DNA from: J029 sp964482495
GTDB taxonomy: Bacteria; Planctomycetota; UBA1135
Reading direction: 5' to 3'
Assembly (NCBI GenBank): GCA_964482495.1
Contig: CAYZXS010000003.1
Location: 62,001-126,000 of the forward strand
Length of the DNA: 64,000 bases
Shown here one piece after another: positions 49,336 to 58,194 of the stretch (position 1 is its first letter; the number at the start of each line of letters is the position of its first letter). The notes beneath the pieces were generated by a model. The model ran no database searches, was not told the origin of the DNA, and saw only the letters and a list, made by a program, of their open reading frames with translations. Position numbers and translations under genes: made by a program.

Positions 49336-51735
49336 ATGCTCACCGTCCTCCTGACCGCGCTCTGTCCCAGCCTGCCCGCCGTGCCCCAGGACTACCCTTA
49401 CCGGCCCGTCCCCTTCCACCAGGTCCGGGTCGACGGGCCATTCTGGGCGCCCCGACTCGAGACCAACCGCGAGGTCACGGTCCGCTACGACTTCCAGAAG
49501 TGCGAGGAGACCGGTCGGCTCTCCAACTTCGCCAAGGCCGCAGGCCGAATCGAGGGCGGCTTCGAGGGGATCATCTACAACGACTCCGACGTCTTCAAGG
49601 TGATCGAAGGGGCGGCCTACACCTTGGCCAAGCACCCCGACCCGGAGCTCGAGGCCTTCCTCGACGCGCTCATCGCCGACATCGCCGGCGCCCAGACCGA
49701 GGACGGCTACCTCTACACCGGCCGCAACATCGACCCCGAGAACCCGGCCTCGGGGGCGGGGCCCGAGCGCTGGGCGTGGATCCACCGCGGCAGCCACGAG
49801 CTCTACAACGTCGGCCACATGTACGAGGCCGCCGTCGCCTACTTCGAAGCGACCGGAAAGCGTTCCCTGCTCGAGGTGGCCATCAAGAGCGCCGACCTGG
49901 TGGACCGCAGCTTCGGCTGGGACAAGCGGCGCGACGTGCCCGGCCACCAGGAGATCGAGATCGGGCTGGCCCGGCTCTACCGGGTGACGGGAGAGCAGCG
50001 CTACCTCGACCTCGCCAAGTACTTCCTCGACCAGCGGGGCCGCGGAGAGGGCCGGCCGAACCCGGAGCACTTGCCGGCCTACCAGCAGGACCACCTGCCG
50101 GTCGTGGAGCAGACCGAGGCCGTCGGCCACGCCGTGCGCGCCGCTTACATGTACAGCGGCATGGCCGACGTCGCTGCGCTCACCGGCGACCGCGACTACG
50201 TCGAGGCCATCGGCCGGATCTGGCGCGACGTGACCCACCGCAAGCTCTATCTGACCGGCGGCATCGGCGCCCGTCACGCCGGCGAGGCCTTCGGCGACGC
50301 CTACGAGCTGCCGAACGCGGCGGCCTACAACGAGACCTGCGCCGCGATCGCCAACGTCATGTGGAACCACCGGATGTTCCTGCTCGAGGGCGACGCCAAG
50401 TACCTCGACGTGCTCGAGCGCACCCTCTACAACGGCTTCCTGGCGGGGATCGCGCTCTCGGGCGACCGCTTCTTCTACCCCAACCCGCTGGCGCACCGGA
50501 CCGGCGGCGGCGGCCGTTCGCCGTGGTTCAACTGCTCCTGCTGTCCGGTGAACGTGGTCCGCTTCCTGCCCTCGATCGCCGGCTTCGCCTACGCCACGCG
50601 CGCCCGCGCGGTCTACCTCAACCTCTACCTGGGCGGAGAGGCCGAACTGCAGCTCGGCGACGACCGGGTCCGGCTGGTGCAGCGCACCGAGTACCCCTGG
50701 GAAGGCCGCGTCACGGTCGAGGTCCTGCCCGAGCGGCCGGCGCGCTTCGCGCTCAAGCTGCGCGTGCCGGGCTGGGCTCGCGGTGAAGCGACGCCCGGCG
50801 GGCTCTACCGCTACGCCGACGGCGGCCCCGCCGGCGGCTGGCGCCTGCTCCTGGACGGCGAGCCGGTCGACGGCGCGCTCGACCGCGGCTTCGTCACCGT
50901 CGAACGCGAGTGGCAGGGCGGCGAGCGCCTGGAGCTCGAGCTGATGATGCCCGTGCGCCGGGTGCTGGCCGACGAGCGGATCGAGGCCGACCGCGGACGG
51001 GTGGCGGTCGAGCGCGGGCCGCTGGTCTACTGCGTCGAGGGCGTCGACCACGGCGGCGAGGTCTTCGACCTCTACCTCGCGGACGGCGGGGGCTTGCGGC
51101 CCGAGCACCGGCCCGCGCTGCTCGGCGGCGTCACGGTGCTGCGCGGTGAGGCGACAGCGGCGGTGCGGGACGAGGGCGGCGCGGTCCACGCCGAGCCGCG
51201 GCCGCTGACCATGATCCCGTACTACGCTTGGGCCCACCGCGAACTCGGCCCGATGCAGGTCTGGCTGCCGCAGAGCGCAGCCTTGGCCGAGGTCGCGCCG
51301 GCCCCGACCGCCGCCACCACCGCGCGCGCCAGCGCCAGCCACTGCTGGCAGGCGGACAGCGTCGCCGCCATCAACGACGGCCGTGAACCGCGCAGCTCCA
51401 GCGACCACGACCTGCCGCGGCACACCTTCTGGGACCACCGCGGCACCGAGGAGTGGCTGCAGCTCGACCTGGCGGCGCCGACCACCGTCAGCGCCGTCGA
51501 GCTCTACTGGTTCGACGACGAGGGCGGCGGCGGCTGCCGGGTGCCCGCCTCCTGGCGCCTCTCCTACCGCTCCGGCGGCGAGTGGAGGCCGGTCGAGACC
51601 GGCAGCGTGCACGGCACCGAGAAGGACCGCTTCAACCGCGTCGCCTTCGCCCCGGTCGAGACCGACGCCCTGCGCGCCGTCATCCAGCTCCGCGAGGGCT
51701 ACTCCGGCGGCGTGCTGGAGTGGAAGGTCGAGTGA
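49336..51735 (+). CDS. GH127 beta-L-arabinofuranosidase-like glycosidase
   Basis: A 799-residue exported protein with a short signal peptide (MLTVLLTALCPSLPAVPQ). Residues about 25-640 match the GH127 (alpha/alpha)6 barrel: FDGII-like EGGFEGIIYNDSD, ELYNVGHMYEAAVAY and YLTGGIGARH. The zinc/nucleophile set is present: E333 and C335 in YNETCAA, and C402-C403 in NCSCCPVN, equivalent to E338/C340/C417/C418 of the bifidobacterial enzyme HypBA1, where a zinc-bound cysteine is the nucleophile. Residues about 660-799 form an F5/8C- or CBM32-like jelly roll (EEWLQLDLAAPTTVSAVELY). It probably releases L-arabinofuranose from plant or algal glycans outside the cytoplasm. Confidence 0.88.
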   Translation: MLTVLLTALCPSLPAVPQDYPYRPVPFHQVRVDGPFWAPRLETNREVTVRYDFQKCEETGRLSNFAKAAGRIEGGFEGIIYNDSDVFKVIEGAAYTLAKHPDPELEAFLDALIADIAGAQTEDGYLYTGRNIDPENPASGAGPERWAWIHRGSHELYNVGHMYEAAVAYFEATGKRSLLEVAIKSADLVDRSFGWDKRRDVPGHQEIEIGLARLYRVTGEQRYLDLAKYFLDQRGRGEGRPNPEHLPAYQQDHLPVVEQTEAVGHAVRAAYMYSGMADVAALTGDRDYVEAIGRIWRDVTHRKLYLTGGIGARHAGEAFGDAYELPNAAAYNETCAAIANVMWNHRMFLLEGDAKYLDVLERTLYNGFLAGIALSGDRFFYPNPLAHRTGGGGRSPWFNCSCCPVNVVRFLPSIAGFAYATRARAVYLNLYLGGEAELQLGDDRVRLVQRTEYPWEGRVTVEVLPERPARFALKLRVPGWARGEATPGGLYRYADGGPAGGWRLLLDGEPVDGALDRGFVTVEREWQGGERLELELMMPVRRVLADERIEADRGRVAVERGPLVYCVEGVDHGGEVFDLYLADGGGLRPEHRPALLGGVTVLRGEATAAVRDEGGAVHAEPRPLTMIPYYAWAHRELGPMQVWLPQSAALAEVAPAPTAATTARASASHCWQADSVAAINDGREPRSSSDHDLPRHTFWDHRGTEEWLQLDLAAPTTVSAVELYWFDDEGGGGCRVPASWRLSYRSGGEWRPVETGSVHGTEKDRFNRVAFAPVETDALRAVIQLREGYSGGVLEWKVE

Positions 51736-51741
51736 TCGCCG

Positions 51742-52041
51742 CTACGGCTTGGCAGTGCCCGCGACCTCGTAGATCGTGATCTCGGGCTCGCCCTCGAGCA
51801 GCTTGGCGATGCGCTCGCCGAAGCCCTGGAAGTGCTCGGTGGCGAAGTGGAAGTCGATCGCCGCCTGGTCCTGCCACTCCTCGAAGAAGAGCAGCCGGCC
51901 GGGCCGGTCGGGGTCCTCGAAGAAGCGGTAGCTGATGCAGCCGGCCTCGGCGCGCGAGGGGGCCAGCATGTCGCGGCAGTGCTGGATCAGCTGCTCGCGC
52001 TTTCCCGGCGCGGCGGCGAGTTCGGCGGCGATGACGTGCAT
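51742..52041 (-). CDS. Antibiotic biosynthesis monooxygenase (ABM) domain protein
   Basis: A 99-residue protein of the dimeric alpha/beta-barrel ABM fold. MHVIAAELAAAPGKREQLI, GCISYRFFEDPDRPGRLLFF and EEWQDQAAIDFHFATEHFQ are the usual strand-helix-strand landmarks of YgiN-like quinol monooxygenases. Start at ATG 52041; a longer in-frame extension upstream lies antisense to the esterase gene. It stops 6 bp past the GH127 gene (convergent). The substrate is unknown; many such proteins act on small aromatic or quinone compounds. Confidence 0.85.
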   Translation of the reverse strand: MHVIAAELAAAPGKREQLIQHCRDMLAPSRAEAGCISYRFFEDPDRPGRLLFFEEWQDQAAIDFHFATEHFQGFGERIAKLLEGEPEITIYEVAGTAKP

Positions 52042-52043
52042 GG

Positions 52044-52071
52044 TTGACGGAGGATAGGCGCCGGGTAGGCT
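52044..52071 (+). promoter_or_regulatory. Sigma70-type promoter of esterase gene
   Basis: TTGACG (52044-52049) and TAGGCT (52066-52071) are 16 bp apart, the best -35/-10 pair in the window. ATG 52102 lies 30 nt downstream of the -10 box. The pair supports TAGGCT as a real -10 variant in this genome. Confidence 0.7.
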
Positions 52072-52101
52072 CGGCTCCACTGTTCTCGACGAGCACCGAC
52101 C

Positions 52102-54072
52102 ATGCGCATCCTCCCCGCCTCCGCCCTGCTCTTTCCGCTGCTCGCGAGCCCGCTGCTCGCCCAAGACCTCAAGCTGCCGGCGGTCTTCGGCGACCACATG
52201 GTCCTGCAGCGCGACTCCGAGGTCGCCGTCTGGGGCTGGGGCCCGGCGGGCGCCCCGGTCGAGGTCAGCGGCTCCTGGGGCGGCTCGGCCGCGCGCGGCT
52301 CGGTCGCCGCCGACGGCAGCTGGCGCGTCGAGCTCGCCACCGGCCCGGCGGGCGGCCCGCACACGTTGCTGGTCACCGCAGGCGGCGCCAAGCTCGAGTT
52401 GGCCGACGTCCTGCTGGGCGAGGTCTGGGTCTGCGGCGGCCAGTCCAACATGGAGTGGAGCATGGACGCCACCGCCGACGGCTACTCCAGCCCGGAGGCC
52501 TACCAGCAAACCCTGGCCGCCGCCGACCTGCCCGAGATCCGGCTCTTCGACGTCGCCCGCAAGCACTCTTGGGAGCCCCAAGACGACTGCCAGGGCTCAT
52601 GGAGCGCCTGCTCCCCGGAGACCGTGCGCCGCTTCAGCGCCGTCGGCTACCACTTCGGCCGCGAGCTCCACACGGAGCTCGGGGTGCCCGTCGGCTTGAT
52701 CGGCTGCAATTGGGGCGGCACCCTGTGCGAGGCCTGGACCAGCGCCGAGGGCCTGGCGCGCCGCACCGACTTCGGCGAGGCGCTGGCGCTGGTCGATGAG
52801 CTGCGTCACTTCCCGGAGCGGGCGGCCTGGAAGAAGGAGCAGCGGCTCGACCAGTGGCGCGAGCAGTTCTCCGCCGCGGAGACCGGCAGCAAGGGCGGCT
52901 GGATGGCGTCCGGCTACGACGACTCCGGCTGGCCTGAGATGGACCTCCCCGCGACCTGGGACGGAAGCCTGGGCGGCTTCGACGGCATCGTCTGGTTCCG
53001 GCGCCAGGTCGAGCTGCCCGAGGCCTGGGCCGGCCGCGACTTGGTGCTGACCCTCGGTCCCATCGACGACATGGACACCACCTGGTTCAACGGCCAGCGC
53101 GTCGGTGAGCACATGGACACCGGCCAGTGGCAGACGCCCCGCCGCTACACGGTGCCTGGCTCCTTCGTGAAGTCCGGCGCCAACACCATCGCCGTGCGCG
53201 TCTACGACACCGGCGGCGCTGGCGGCATCAACGGCCAGCCGGAGCAGCTGGCGATCGCGCCGGCGGACGGCGGCCAAGGGCCGGCGATGGTCCTGGCCGG
53301 GCCGTGGAAGTGGCAGAAGGGCTCCCCGACCGGCGGCTTGCCGGCCAAGCCGACCGTCAACGAATTCCACCCGAACAGCCCGACCGCGCTCTCCAACGGC
53401 ATGCTCGCGGCGGTGGTGCCCTACGGCATCCGCGGGGCCATCTGGTACCAAGGCGAGTCGAACCGGATGCGCGCCCAGCAATACCGCACCCTCTTCCCCG
53501 ACATGATCCGCGACTGGCGCCGGCGGTGGGGGCGGGGCGACTTCCCGTTCCTGTTCGTCCAGCTCGCGCCCTTCGCTTACGGCGGCGACACCGGCCAGGC
53601 CGCCGACCTGCGCGACGCCCAGCGGCGGACGCTGAACACGGTGCCCAACACTGGCATGGCGGTGACGCTGGACATCGGCGATCCGCGCGACATCCACCCG
53701 CGGAACAAGCACGACGTCGGCCACCGGCTGGCGCTGTGGGCGCTGGCCAAGACCTATGGCCGCGCCGACCTCGTGCACACCGGCCCGCTCTATTACGGCA
53801 TGCGCGTCGAGGCTGGCCAGCTGCGCCTCTTCTTCGACCACGCCGACGGCCTGGCCACCGCCGACGGCGCCGCGCCCACCGGGTTTACCGTCGCCGGCTC
53901 CGACGGCCGCTTCCACCCCGCCGTCGCAGCCATCGAGGGCAGCCAGGTGGTGCTCCGCGCCGCCGAGGTGCCCCACCCGCAGGCCGCTCGCTACGCCGGC
54001 GGCGCCGCCGACGAACCCAACGTCGTCAACGGCGCCGGCCTGCCAATGGCCTCCTTCAACACCGGCCCCTGA
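52102..54072 (+). CDS. Sialate O-acetylesterase-like SGNH esterase
   Basis: A 656-residue exported esterase. The signal peptide is MRILPASALLFPLLASPLLAQ. The opening KLPAVFGDHMVLQRDSEVAV and the block GEVWVCGGQSNMEWSM (nucleophile S115 in GQSNM) are family hallmarks. The catalytic Asp/His pair lies in RDIHPRNKHDVGHRL (D530, H532). An inserted beta-sandwich of about 130 residues (about 265-395: WFRRQVELPEAW, TTWFNGQRVGE) resembles a galactose-binding domain, as in planctomycete and Bacteroides homologues. It removes acetyl groups from sugars, probably in glycan breakdown with GH127. The promoter at 52044 precedes it. Confidence 0.88.
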   Translation: MRILPASALLFPLLASPLLAQDLKLPAVFGDHMVLQRDSEVAVWGWGPAGAPVEVSGSWGGSAARGSVAADGSWRVELATGPAGGPHTLLVTAGGAKLELADVLLGEVWVCGGQSNMEWSMDATADGYSSPEAYQQTLAAADLPEIRLFDVARKHSWEPQDDCQGSWSACSPETVRRFSAVGYHFGRELHTELGVPVGLIGCNWGGTLCEAWTSAEGLARRTDFGEALALVDELRHFPERAAWKKEQRLDQWREQFSAAETGSKGGWMASGYDDSGWPEMDLPATWDGSLGGFDGIVWFRRQVELPEAWAGRDLVLTLGPIDDMDTTWFNGQRVGEHMDTGQWQTPRRYTVPGSFVKSGANTIAVRVYDTGGAGGINGQPEQLAIAPADGGQGPAMVLAGPWKWQKGSPTGGLPAKPTVNEFHPNSPTALSNGMLAAVVPYGIRGAIWYQGESNRMRAQQYRTLFPDMIRDWRRRWGRGDFPFLFVQLAPFAYGGDTGQAADLRDAQRRTLNTVPNTGMAVTLDIGDPRDIHPRNKHDVGHRLALWALAKTYGRADLVHTGPLYYGMRVEAGQLRLFFDHADGLATADGAAPTGFTVAGSDGRFHPAVAAIEGSQVVLRAAEVPHPQAARYAGGAADEPNVVNGAGLPMASFNTGP

Positions 54073-54113
54073 CCCGGTTTCCCGGTTCGCCTCGCGCCGC
54101 CTCCATCGGGCTC

Positions 54114-54254
54114 CGCGGCCCTCGACGTCTGGTGCCACTTTGGCACCAAGTTGCGCCGAGCTTCTCTGCGGTTCCGCCAGAACGCGGCCCTCACCCTCGC
54201 CGGCGCCCCCAGAGCGCCTTGGTGCCAAAGTGGCACCAGACGTCGAGGGCCGCG
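54114..54254. repeat. Long perfect inverted repeat, 37-bp arms, intergenic
   Basis: Arms 54114-54150 and 54218-54254 are exact reverse complements over 37 bp, with a 67-nt spacer. Similarity continues outward for about 20 bp with one gap (to near 54092 and 54275). Each arm also holds an internal hairpin, TGGTGCCA-CTT-TGGCACCA. The element fills most of the 266-bp gap between the esterase and the next gene (54073-54338), and no gene is inside it. As DNA it could extrude a cruciform; as RNA it would fold into a large rod. No transposase or resolvase lies nearby. Confidence 0.9.
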
Positions 54255-54338
54255 AAGCCGGTGGAGGCGGCGCGGGACGGGGAGGCGGTTCGGGTGGGGC
54301 TGGGTTGGGCTTTGGCGCTGGGGACTGCGCGCGGCAGA

Positions 54339-55427
54339 ATGGACCTTCTCGCCATGATCCTTGCCGCCTTGAGTTGCTTCGCCCTCTTCCAGGACCCGGT
54401 GTCTTGGGAAGAATTCACTTCGACTGTGTTCGACCCGGCGCTGTGTCTGCCGGAGCCGACCGCGCGTGAGTTGATGGACGGAAGGAAGGAGATCGTCCAC
54501 CTGCCGTCGGCCATGCGCGAGTGGGTGAAGACGGACTTCGCCCTGCGGCCCGGCGCCGAGGCCGGCGATGGCCACACCCCGACCCTGGTCGGCGACCTGG
54601 TCAGGGAGCTGCGGCCGATCGCGCGTGACAAGAAGCGGCTGGCGAAGCGGTTGAAGGAGCTCCAGGCCCGGCTGCCCGCCTTCGGCGCCCGCGACGCCGA
54701 GTGGCTGTCGCAGCTCCTGCGCGACGAGGAGCTGCACGCGCGCGGCTGGGACCCGGACGACGACGAGCCCGACGACGGCTTGCTGCTGACCCCCGAGTGG
54801 GAGCTCGACGAGAAGGTGAAGGGCCGCCATGCTTTCTGGCGCGACCGCGGCGGCAACGGCTACGTCTACCAGCTCGCCGCCTTCTACTTCGCCGACGCCC
54901 ACTCGATCGCCACCACCGATTGTGACCTCGAGGCTTACAAGGAGCACGCCAACAACGAGTACGAGGAGATCTACGCCGTGCCCGGCTCGCTGCTGCGCGG
55001 CGTGGACCCGCAGGGCCGGCCCTTCGCCTACTACCAGGTCTTCTACACCTGGGACGTCGACTTCCCGTACTCGACCTACGACTGCGAGCTGCACGTCTAC
55101 ATCCACGTCGACGACGACGGCAACCTCGTCACCGACACCATGTCGCAGAGCGAGGACGTCTACTGGGCGGCCTCGCGCGACCTCTTCCTGCCGGTCTTCG
55201 ACCGCGACGGCGCGTGGGTGTGCATGCTGCTGGCGCAGCAGTTCGGGGTCGACGTCGACGGCGTGCCGGACGGCGAGGGGGACCGGCTCGAGGGCTACCG
55301 GGGCCTGGTCGGCAGCAAGAAGAAGGTGTGTGAGGCGATGTTCGCGGCTTGGAAGGGCGAGCCGCGCAACCCGGCCGACGCCGGGGCGGGCATCGAGAGC
55401 TTCCCCTTCCCGGGCGGCGCGGAGTAG
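54339..55427 (+). CDS. Secreted acidic protein, function unknown
   Basis: A 362-residue protein. ATG 54339 (or 54354) opens a short hydrophobic segment (MILAALSCFALFQDP) that may be a signal peptide. The central part is rich in Asp/Glu (DPDDDEPDDGLLL) with aromatic strands (YVYQLAAFYFADAHS, YYQVFYTWDVDFPYSTYDCE). A helix-rich tail follows (KKKVCEAMFAAWKGEP). The frame is open far upstream through the inverted repeat at 54114, but that part is not protein-like. The next gene, a sulfatase, starts 3 nt after its stop, so the two are probably co-transcribed. No family was recognised. Confidence 0.65.
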   Translation: MDLLAMILAALSCFALFQDPVSWEEFTSTVFDPALCLPEPTARELMDGRKEIVHLPSAMREWVKTDFALRPGAEAGDGHTPTLVGDLVRELRPIARDKKRLAKRLKELQARLPAFGARDAEWLSQLLRDEELHARGWDPDDDEPDDGLLLTPEWELDEKVKGRHAFWRDRGGNGYVYQLAAFYFADAHSIATTDCDLEAYKEHANNEYEEIYAVPGSLLRGVDPQGRPFAYYQVFYTWDVDFPYSTYDCELHVYIHVDDDGNLVTDTMSQSEDVYWAASRDLFLPVFDRDGAWVCMLLAQQFGVDVDGVPDGEGDRLEGYRGLVGSKKKVCEAMFAAWKGEPRNPADAGAGIESFPFPGGAE

Positions 55428-55430
55428 GGA

Positions 55431-56951
55431 GTGGTGCGCCGGCTCGCCCGGGCGGTGCGCTGGTCGCTGCTGGCCGCCGTCTGCGCGGGGGGTGGCGCCT
55501 GCGCCGGGGCGTCGAGCGGCGAGGGCGGCGGTGACCGGCCGCCGAACGTCGTCATCATCCTGGCCGACGACATGGGCTGGGGGGACCTCGGCTGCCAGAA
55601 CGACCAGTCCAAGGTTCCGACGCCGCACCTGGACGGCTTGGCGGCGCAGGGGTTGCGCTTCACGGACGCCCACTCGCCGTCGGCGGTGTGCACGCCGACC
55701 CGCTACGGCCTGCTCACCGGCCGCTACGCCTGGCGCACGCGGCTGAAGAAGAGCGTGCTGTGGCAGTGGGAGCGGCCGCTGCTCGAGGACGCGCGGCTGA
55801 CGATGGCCGAGCTGTTCCGCGCCGCCGGCTACCGCACCATCTGCGTCGGCAAGTGGCACCTCGGCTGGGACTGGCCCACCCACGACGGCGAGCTGGCCGG
55901 CCGCCGCAGCCAGGGCGTGACGGTCGACTTCGCCGCCCCGATCGGCGGCGGCCCGCTGGCCCACGGCTTCGACCGCTACTTCGGCGACGACGTCCCCAAC
56001 TTCCCGCCCTACGGCTGGATCGAGGGCGACCGCATGACCGCGCTCCCGGCCGGGCCGAAGCCGGATGAGATCTACGGCCACCCCGGGCCGATGGTCGAGG
56101 GCTGGCGGCTCGACGCCGTGATGCCGAGCTTGACGGAGCGGGCCGTGCGCGAGATCCACGAGGCGGCCGCGGACCAGACGCCCTTCTTCCTCTACCTGCC
56201 GCTGACGGCGCCGCACACCCCGATCGCGCCGGCGCCGGAATTCCAGGGCGCCACCGCCGCCGGCGCCTACGGCGACCTGGTGCACCAGGTCGACCACACC
56301 GTCGGCCAGGTGCTGCAGGCCCTGGACGAGACCGGCCTCGCCGCCGACACCCTCGTCGTCTTCACCAGCGACAACGGCTCGCCTGCGCGCGACGGCAGCG
56401 ACATGTCCGGCCCCGTCGGCTCGGTGCGCGCCTTCGGCCACGACCCCTCGCGGCCGTGGCGCGGGCTCAAGTCCGACATCTGGGAGGGCGGCCACCGCGT
56501 GCCCTTCCTGGCGCGGTGGCCGGGCGTGACCGCGGCCGGCGCGACCAGCGAAGAGCCGATCTGCCATACCGACCTCTACCGCAGCGTCGCCGCCCTGCTC
56601 GGCCGCGAGCTGCCGCCGGACGCTGGCGAGGACAGCTACGACCTGCTGCCGCTGCTGCGCGGCGCAGCGCTCGACGGACCGCTGCGCGAAGCCGTCGTCC
56701 ACCACTCCGGCGGCGGGCTGTTCGCGGTCCGCAAGGGCCGCTGGAAGCTGGTGCTCGGCCTCGGCCCCGGCGGCTTCTCCGGCGGCATCCGCGAGCCCAA
56801 GGGCGGCGAGCCGCCCGGCCAGCTCTACGACCTGGAGGCGGACCCCGGCGAGACCACCAACCGCTACGCCGAGCGCCCCGAGGTCGTGGCGGAGCTGAGC
56901 GGGCTGCTCGAGCGCTACCGGCGGAGCGGCCGGAGCGCCCCGGACGCCTGA
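55431..56951 (+). CDS. Sulfatase (type I, formylglycine)
   Basis: A 506-residue exported sulfatase. GTG 55431 begins a hydrophobic signal (SLLAAVCAGGGACAGAS), which may be a lipobox. VVIILADDMGWGDLG carries the metal-binding Asp pair (D46-D47). The CxPxR motif CTPTR (C87-R91) in SAVCTPTRYGLLTGRYAWR marks the cysteine converted to formylglycine by an anaerobic or FGE-type maturase. FTSDNGSP carries the second DN metal motif and VGKWHLG is also present. Length is typical of arylsulfatases acting on sulfated glycans. It stands between an unknown secreted protein and a patatin; the glycan substrate is not known. Confidence 0.92.
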   Translation: MVRRLARAVRWSLLAAVCAGGGACAGASSGEGGGDRPPNVVIILADDMGWGDLGCQNDQSKVPTPHLDGLAAQGLRFTDAHSPSAVCTPTRYGLLTGRYAWRTRLKKSVLWQWERPLLEDARLTMAELFRAAGYRTICVGKWHLGWDWPTHDGELAGRRSQGVTVDFAAPIGGGPLAHGFDRYFGDDVPNFPPYGWIEGDRMTALPAGPKPDEIYGHPGPMVEGWRLDAVMPSLTERAVREIHEAAADQTPFFLYLPLTAPHTPIAPAPEFQGATAAGAYGDLVHQVDHTVGQVLQALDETGLAADTLVVFTSDNGSPARDGSDMSGPVGSVRAFGHDPSRPWRGLKSDIWEGGHRVPFLARWPGVTAAGATSEEPICHTDLYRSVAALLGRELPPDAGEDSYDLLPLLRGAALDGPLREAVVHHSGGGLFAVRKGRWKLVLGLGPGGFSGGIREPKGGEPPGQLYDLEADPGETTNRYAERPEVVAELSGLLERYRRSGRSAPDA

Positions 56952-56973
56952 TCCTCGAACCCGACCCCTTTCC

Positions 56974-58194
56974 ATGAAGACGACCGATTTCACCGAGCAC
57001 CAGGAGGTGCGCAAGACCCTGACTGCCCTCCGCCGCGGCTGGGACGACCGGCAGGTCTCCGACATCGTCGACGCCGAGGGCCGCCAATACGTCGACCTGG
57101 TGATGGAGGGCGGCGGCGTGCTCGGCATCGCCCTGGTCGGCTACACCTACGTGCTCGAGCAGATGGGGATCCGCTTCCTCGGCATCGGCGGCACCAGCGC
57201 CGGGGCCATCAACGCCATGCTGCTGGCCGCCGTCGACTCGCCGGCGCAGGAGAAGAGCGGCCGCATCCTCGAGCTCCTGGCCGCCCTCGACATGGCCTCC
57301 TTCGTCGACGGCGACGGCGACGCCCGCGACTTCGTCGACGCCTTGGTCGAGGGCGGCAAGACCATGCGGCTGGTGTGGAAGGGTTGGCAGGTGATCGACA
57401 ACATCCGGGACGACCTGGGCTTGAACCCGGGCAAGCAGTTCCGCCGCTGGATGGCCGCCAGCCTGCGCCGCCACGGCATTCGCACCACCGCCGAGCTGCG
57501 GCAGCGCCTGCACACCCTGCCGCGGCTGGAGCACCGCCTCAGCGGGCAGCGCCTCGGCCTGCGCGCCGCGAAGCCGCGCCTGGCCCTGGTCGCCGCCGAG
57601 GTGCGCACGGAGTCCAAGGTCTTGTTCCCGGAGATGGCCGACCTCTTCTACCGCGAGCCCGACCGGGTCAACCCGGCGGAGTTCGTGCGCGCGTCGATGT
57701 CGATCCCCTACTTCTTCCACCCGCACCGGGTCGGCCGGATCCCGAAGGGGCAGGCCACCGCCCGCCGCTGGCGGCGCAAGGTGAAGTTCCGCGGCACGCC
57801 GCCGAGCGAGGCGGTGTTCATCGACGGCGGCATCATGTCGAACTTCCCGATCGACCTATTCCACGCCTCGGGCGTGCCGGACGCGCCGACCTTCGGCGTC
57901 AAGCTCGGCCGCGACCGCGAGGAGCTGCACGACGTCGACGGACCCTTCCAGCTGCTCGGCGCCATCTTCAACTCGGCGCGACACTGCCGCGACCTGGACA
58001 TCTTCCTCAAGCACCCGGACTTCGAGCACCTGGTCCAGGTGGTGCCGACTGGCGGCCACAACTGGCTGGACTTCGCGCTCAGCCCCGAGGCCAAGATCGA
58101 CCTGTTCGCGCGCGGCGCCAAGGCGGCGGCGTCCTTCTTGCGGGGCTTCGACTGGGAGCGCTACAAGGAGGTCCGCCGGGCCGCCGCCTGCTAG
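56974..58194 (+). CDS. Patatin-like phospholipase
   Basis: A 406-residue cytoplasmic or membrane-associated lipid hydrolase. The oxyanion-hole GGGVLG (about 46-51) is followed by GGTSAGA with nucleophile S75 in GxSxG, and by the second dyad residue D284 in FIDGGIMSNFP. Between these lie a helical insertion (about 95-200) and VRASMSIPYFFHPHRVG. No signal peptide is present. The gene starts 22 nt after the sulfatase and ends with the tetramer CTAG shared with the convergent EEP gene. Substrate may be phospholipid or another acyl ester. Confidence 0.9.
   Translation: MKTTDFTEHQEVRKTLTALRRGWDDRQVSDIVDAEGRQYVDLVMEGGGVLGIALVGYTYVLEQMGIRFLGIGGTSAGAINAMLLAAVDSPAQEKSGRILELLAALDMASFVDGDGDARDFVDALVEGGKTMRLVWKGWQVIDNIRDDLGLNPGKQFRRWMAASLRRHGIRTTAELRQRLHTLPRLEHRLSGQRLGLRAAKPRLALVAAEVRTESKVLFPEMADLFYREPDRVNPAEFVRASMSIPYFFHPHRVGRIPKGQATARRWRRKVKFRGTPPSEAVFIDGGIMSNFPIDLFHASGVPDAPTFGVKLGRDREELHDVDGPFQLLGAIFNSARHCRDLDIFLKHPDFEHLVQVVPTGGHNWLDFALSPEAKIDLFARGAKAAASFLRGFDWERYKEVRRAAAC

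Noticed and set aside
54114..54254. Inverted repeat as terminal repeats of an insertion sequence or a CRISPR unit.
   Set aside because: The spacer (67 nt) cannot hold a transposase and there is only one pair of arms with no regular repeat-spacer array. The same holds for 3022-3129 (28-nt spacer).
53127..54338. Upstream extension of the unknown gene at 54339 through the inverted repeat and into the esterase.
   Set aside because: The extension overlaps the esterase in another frame and is of low-complexity, arginine-rich composition.
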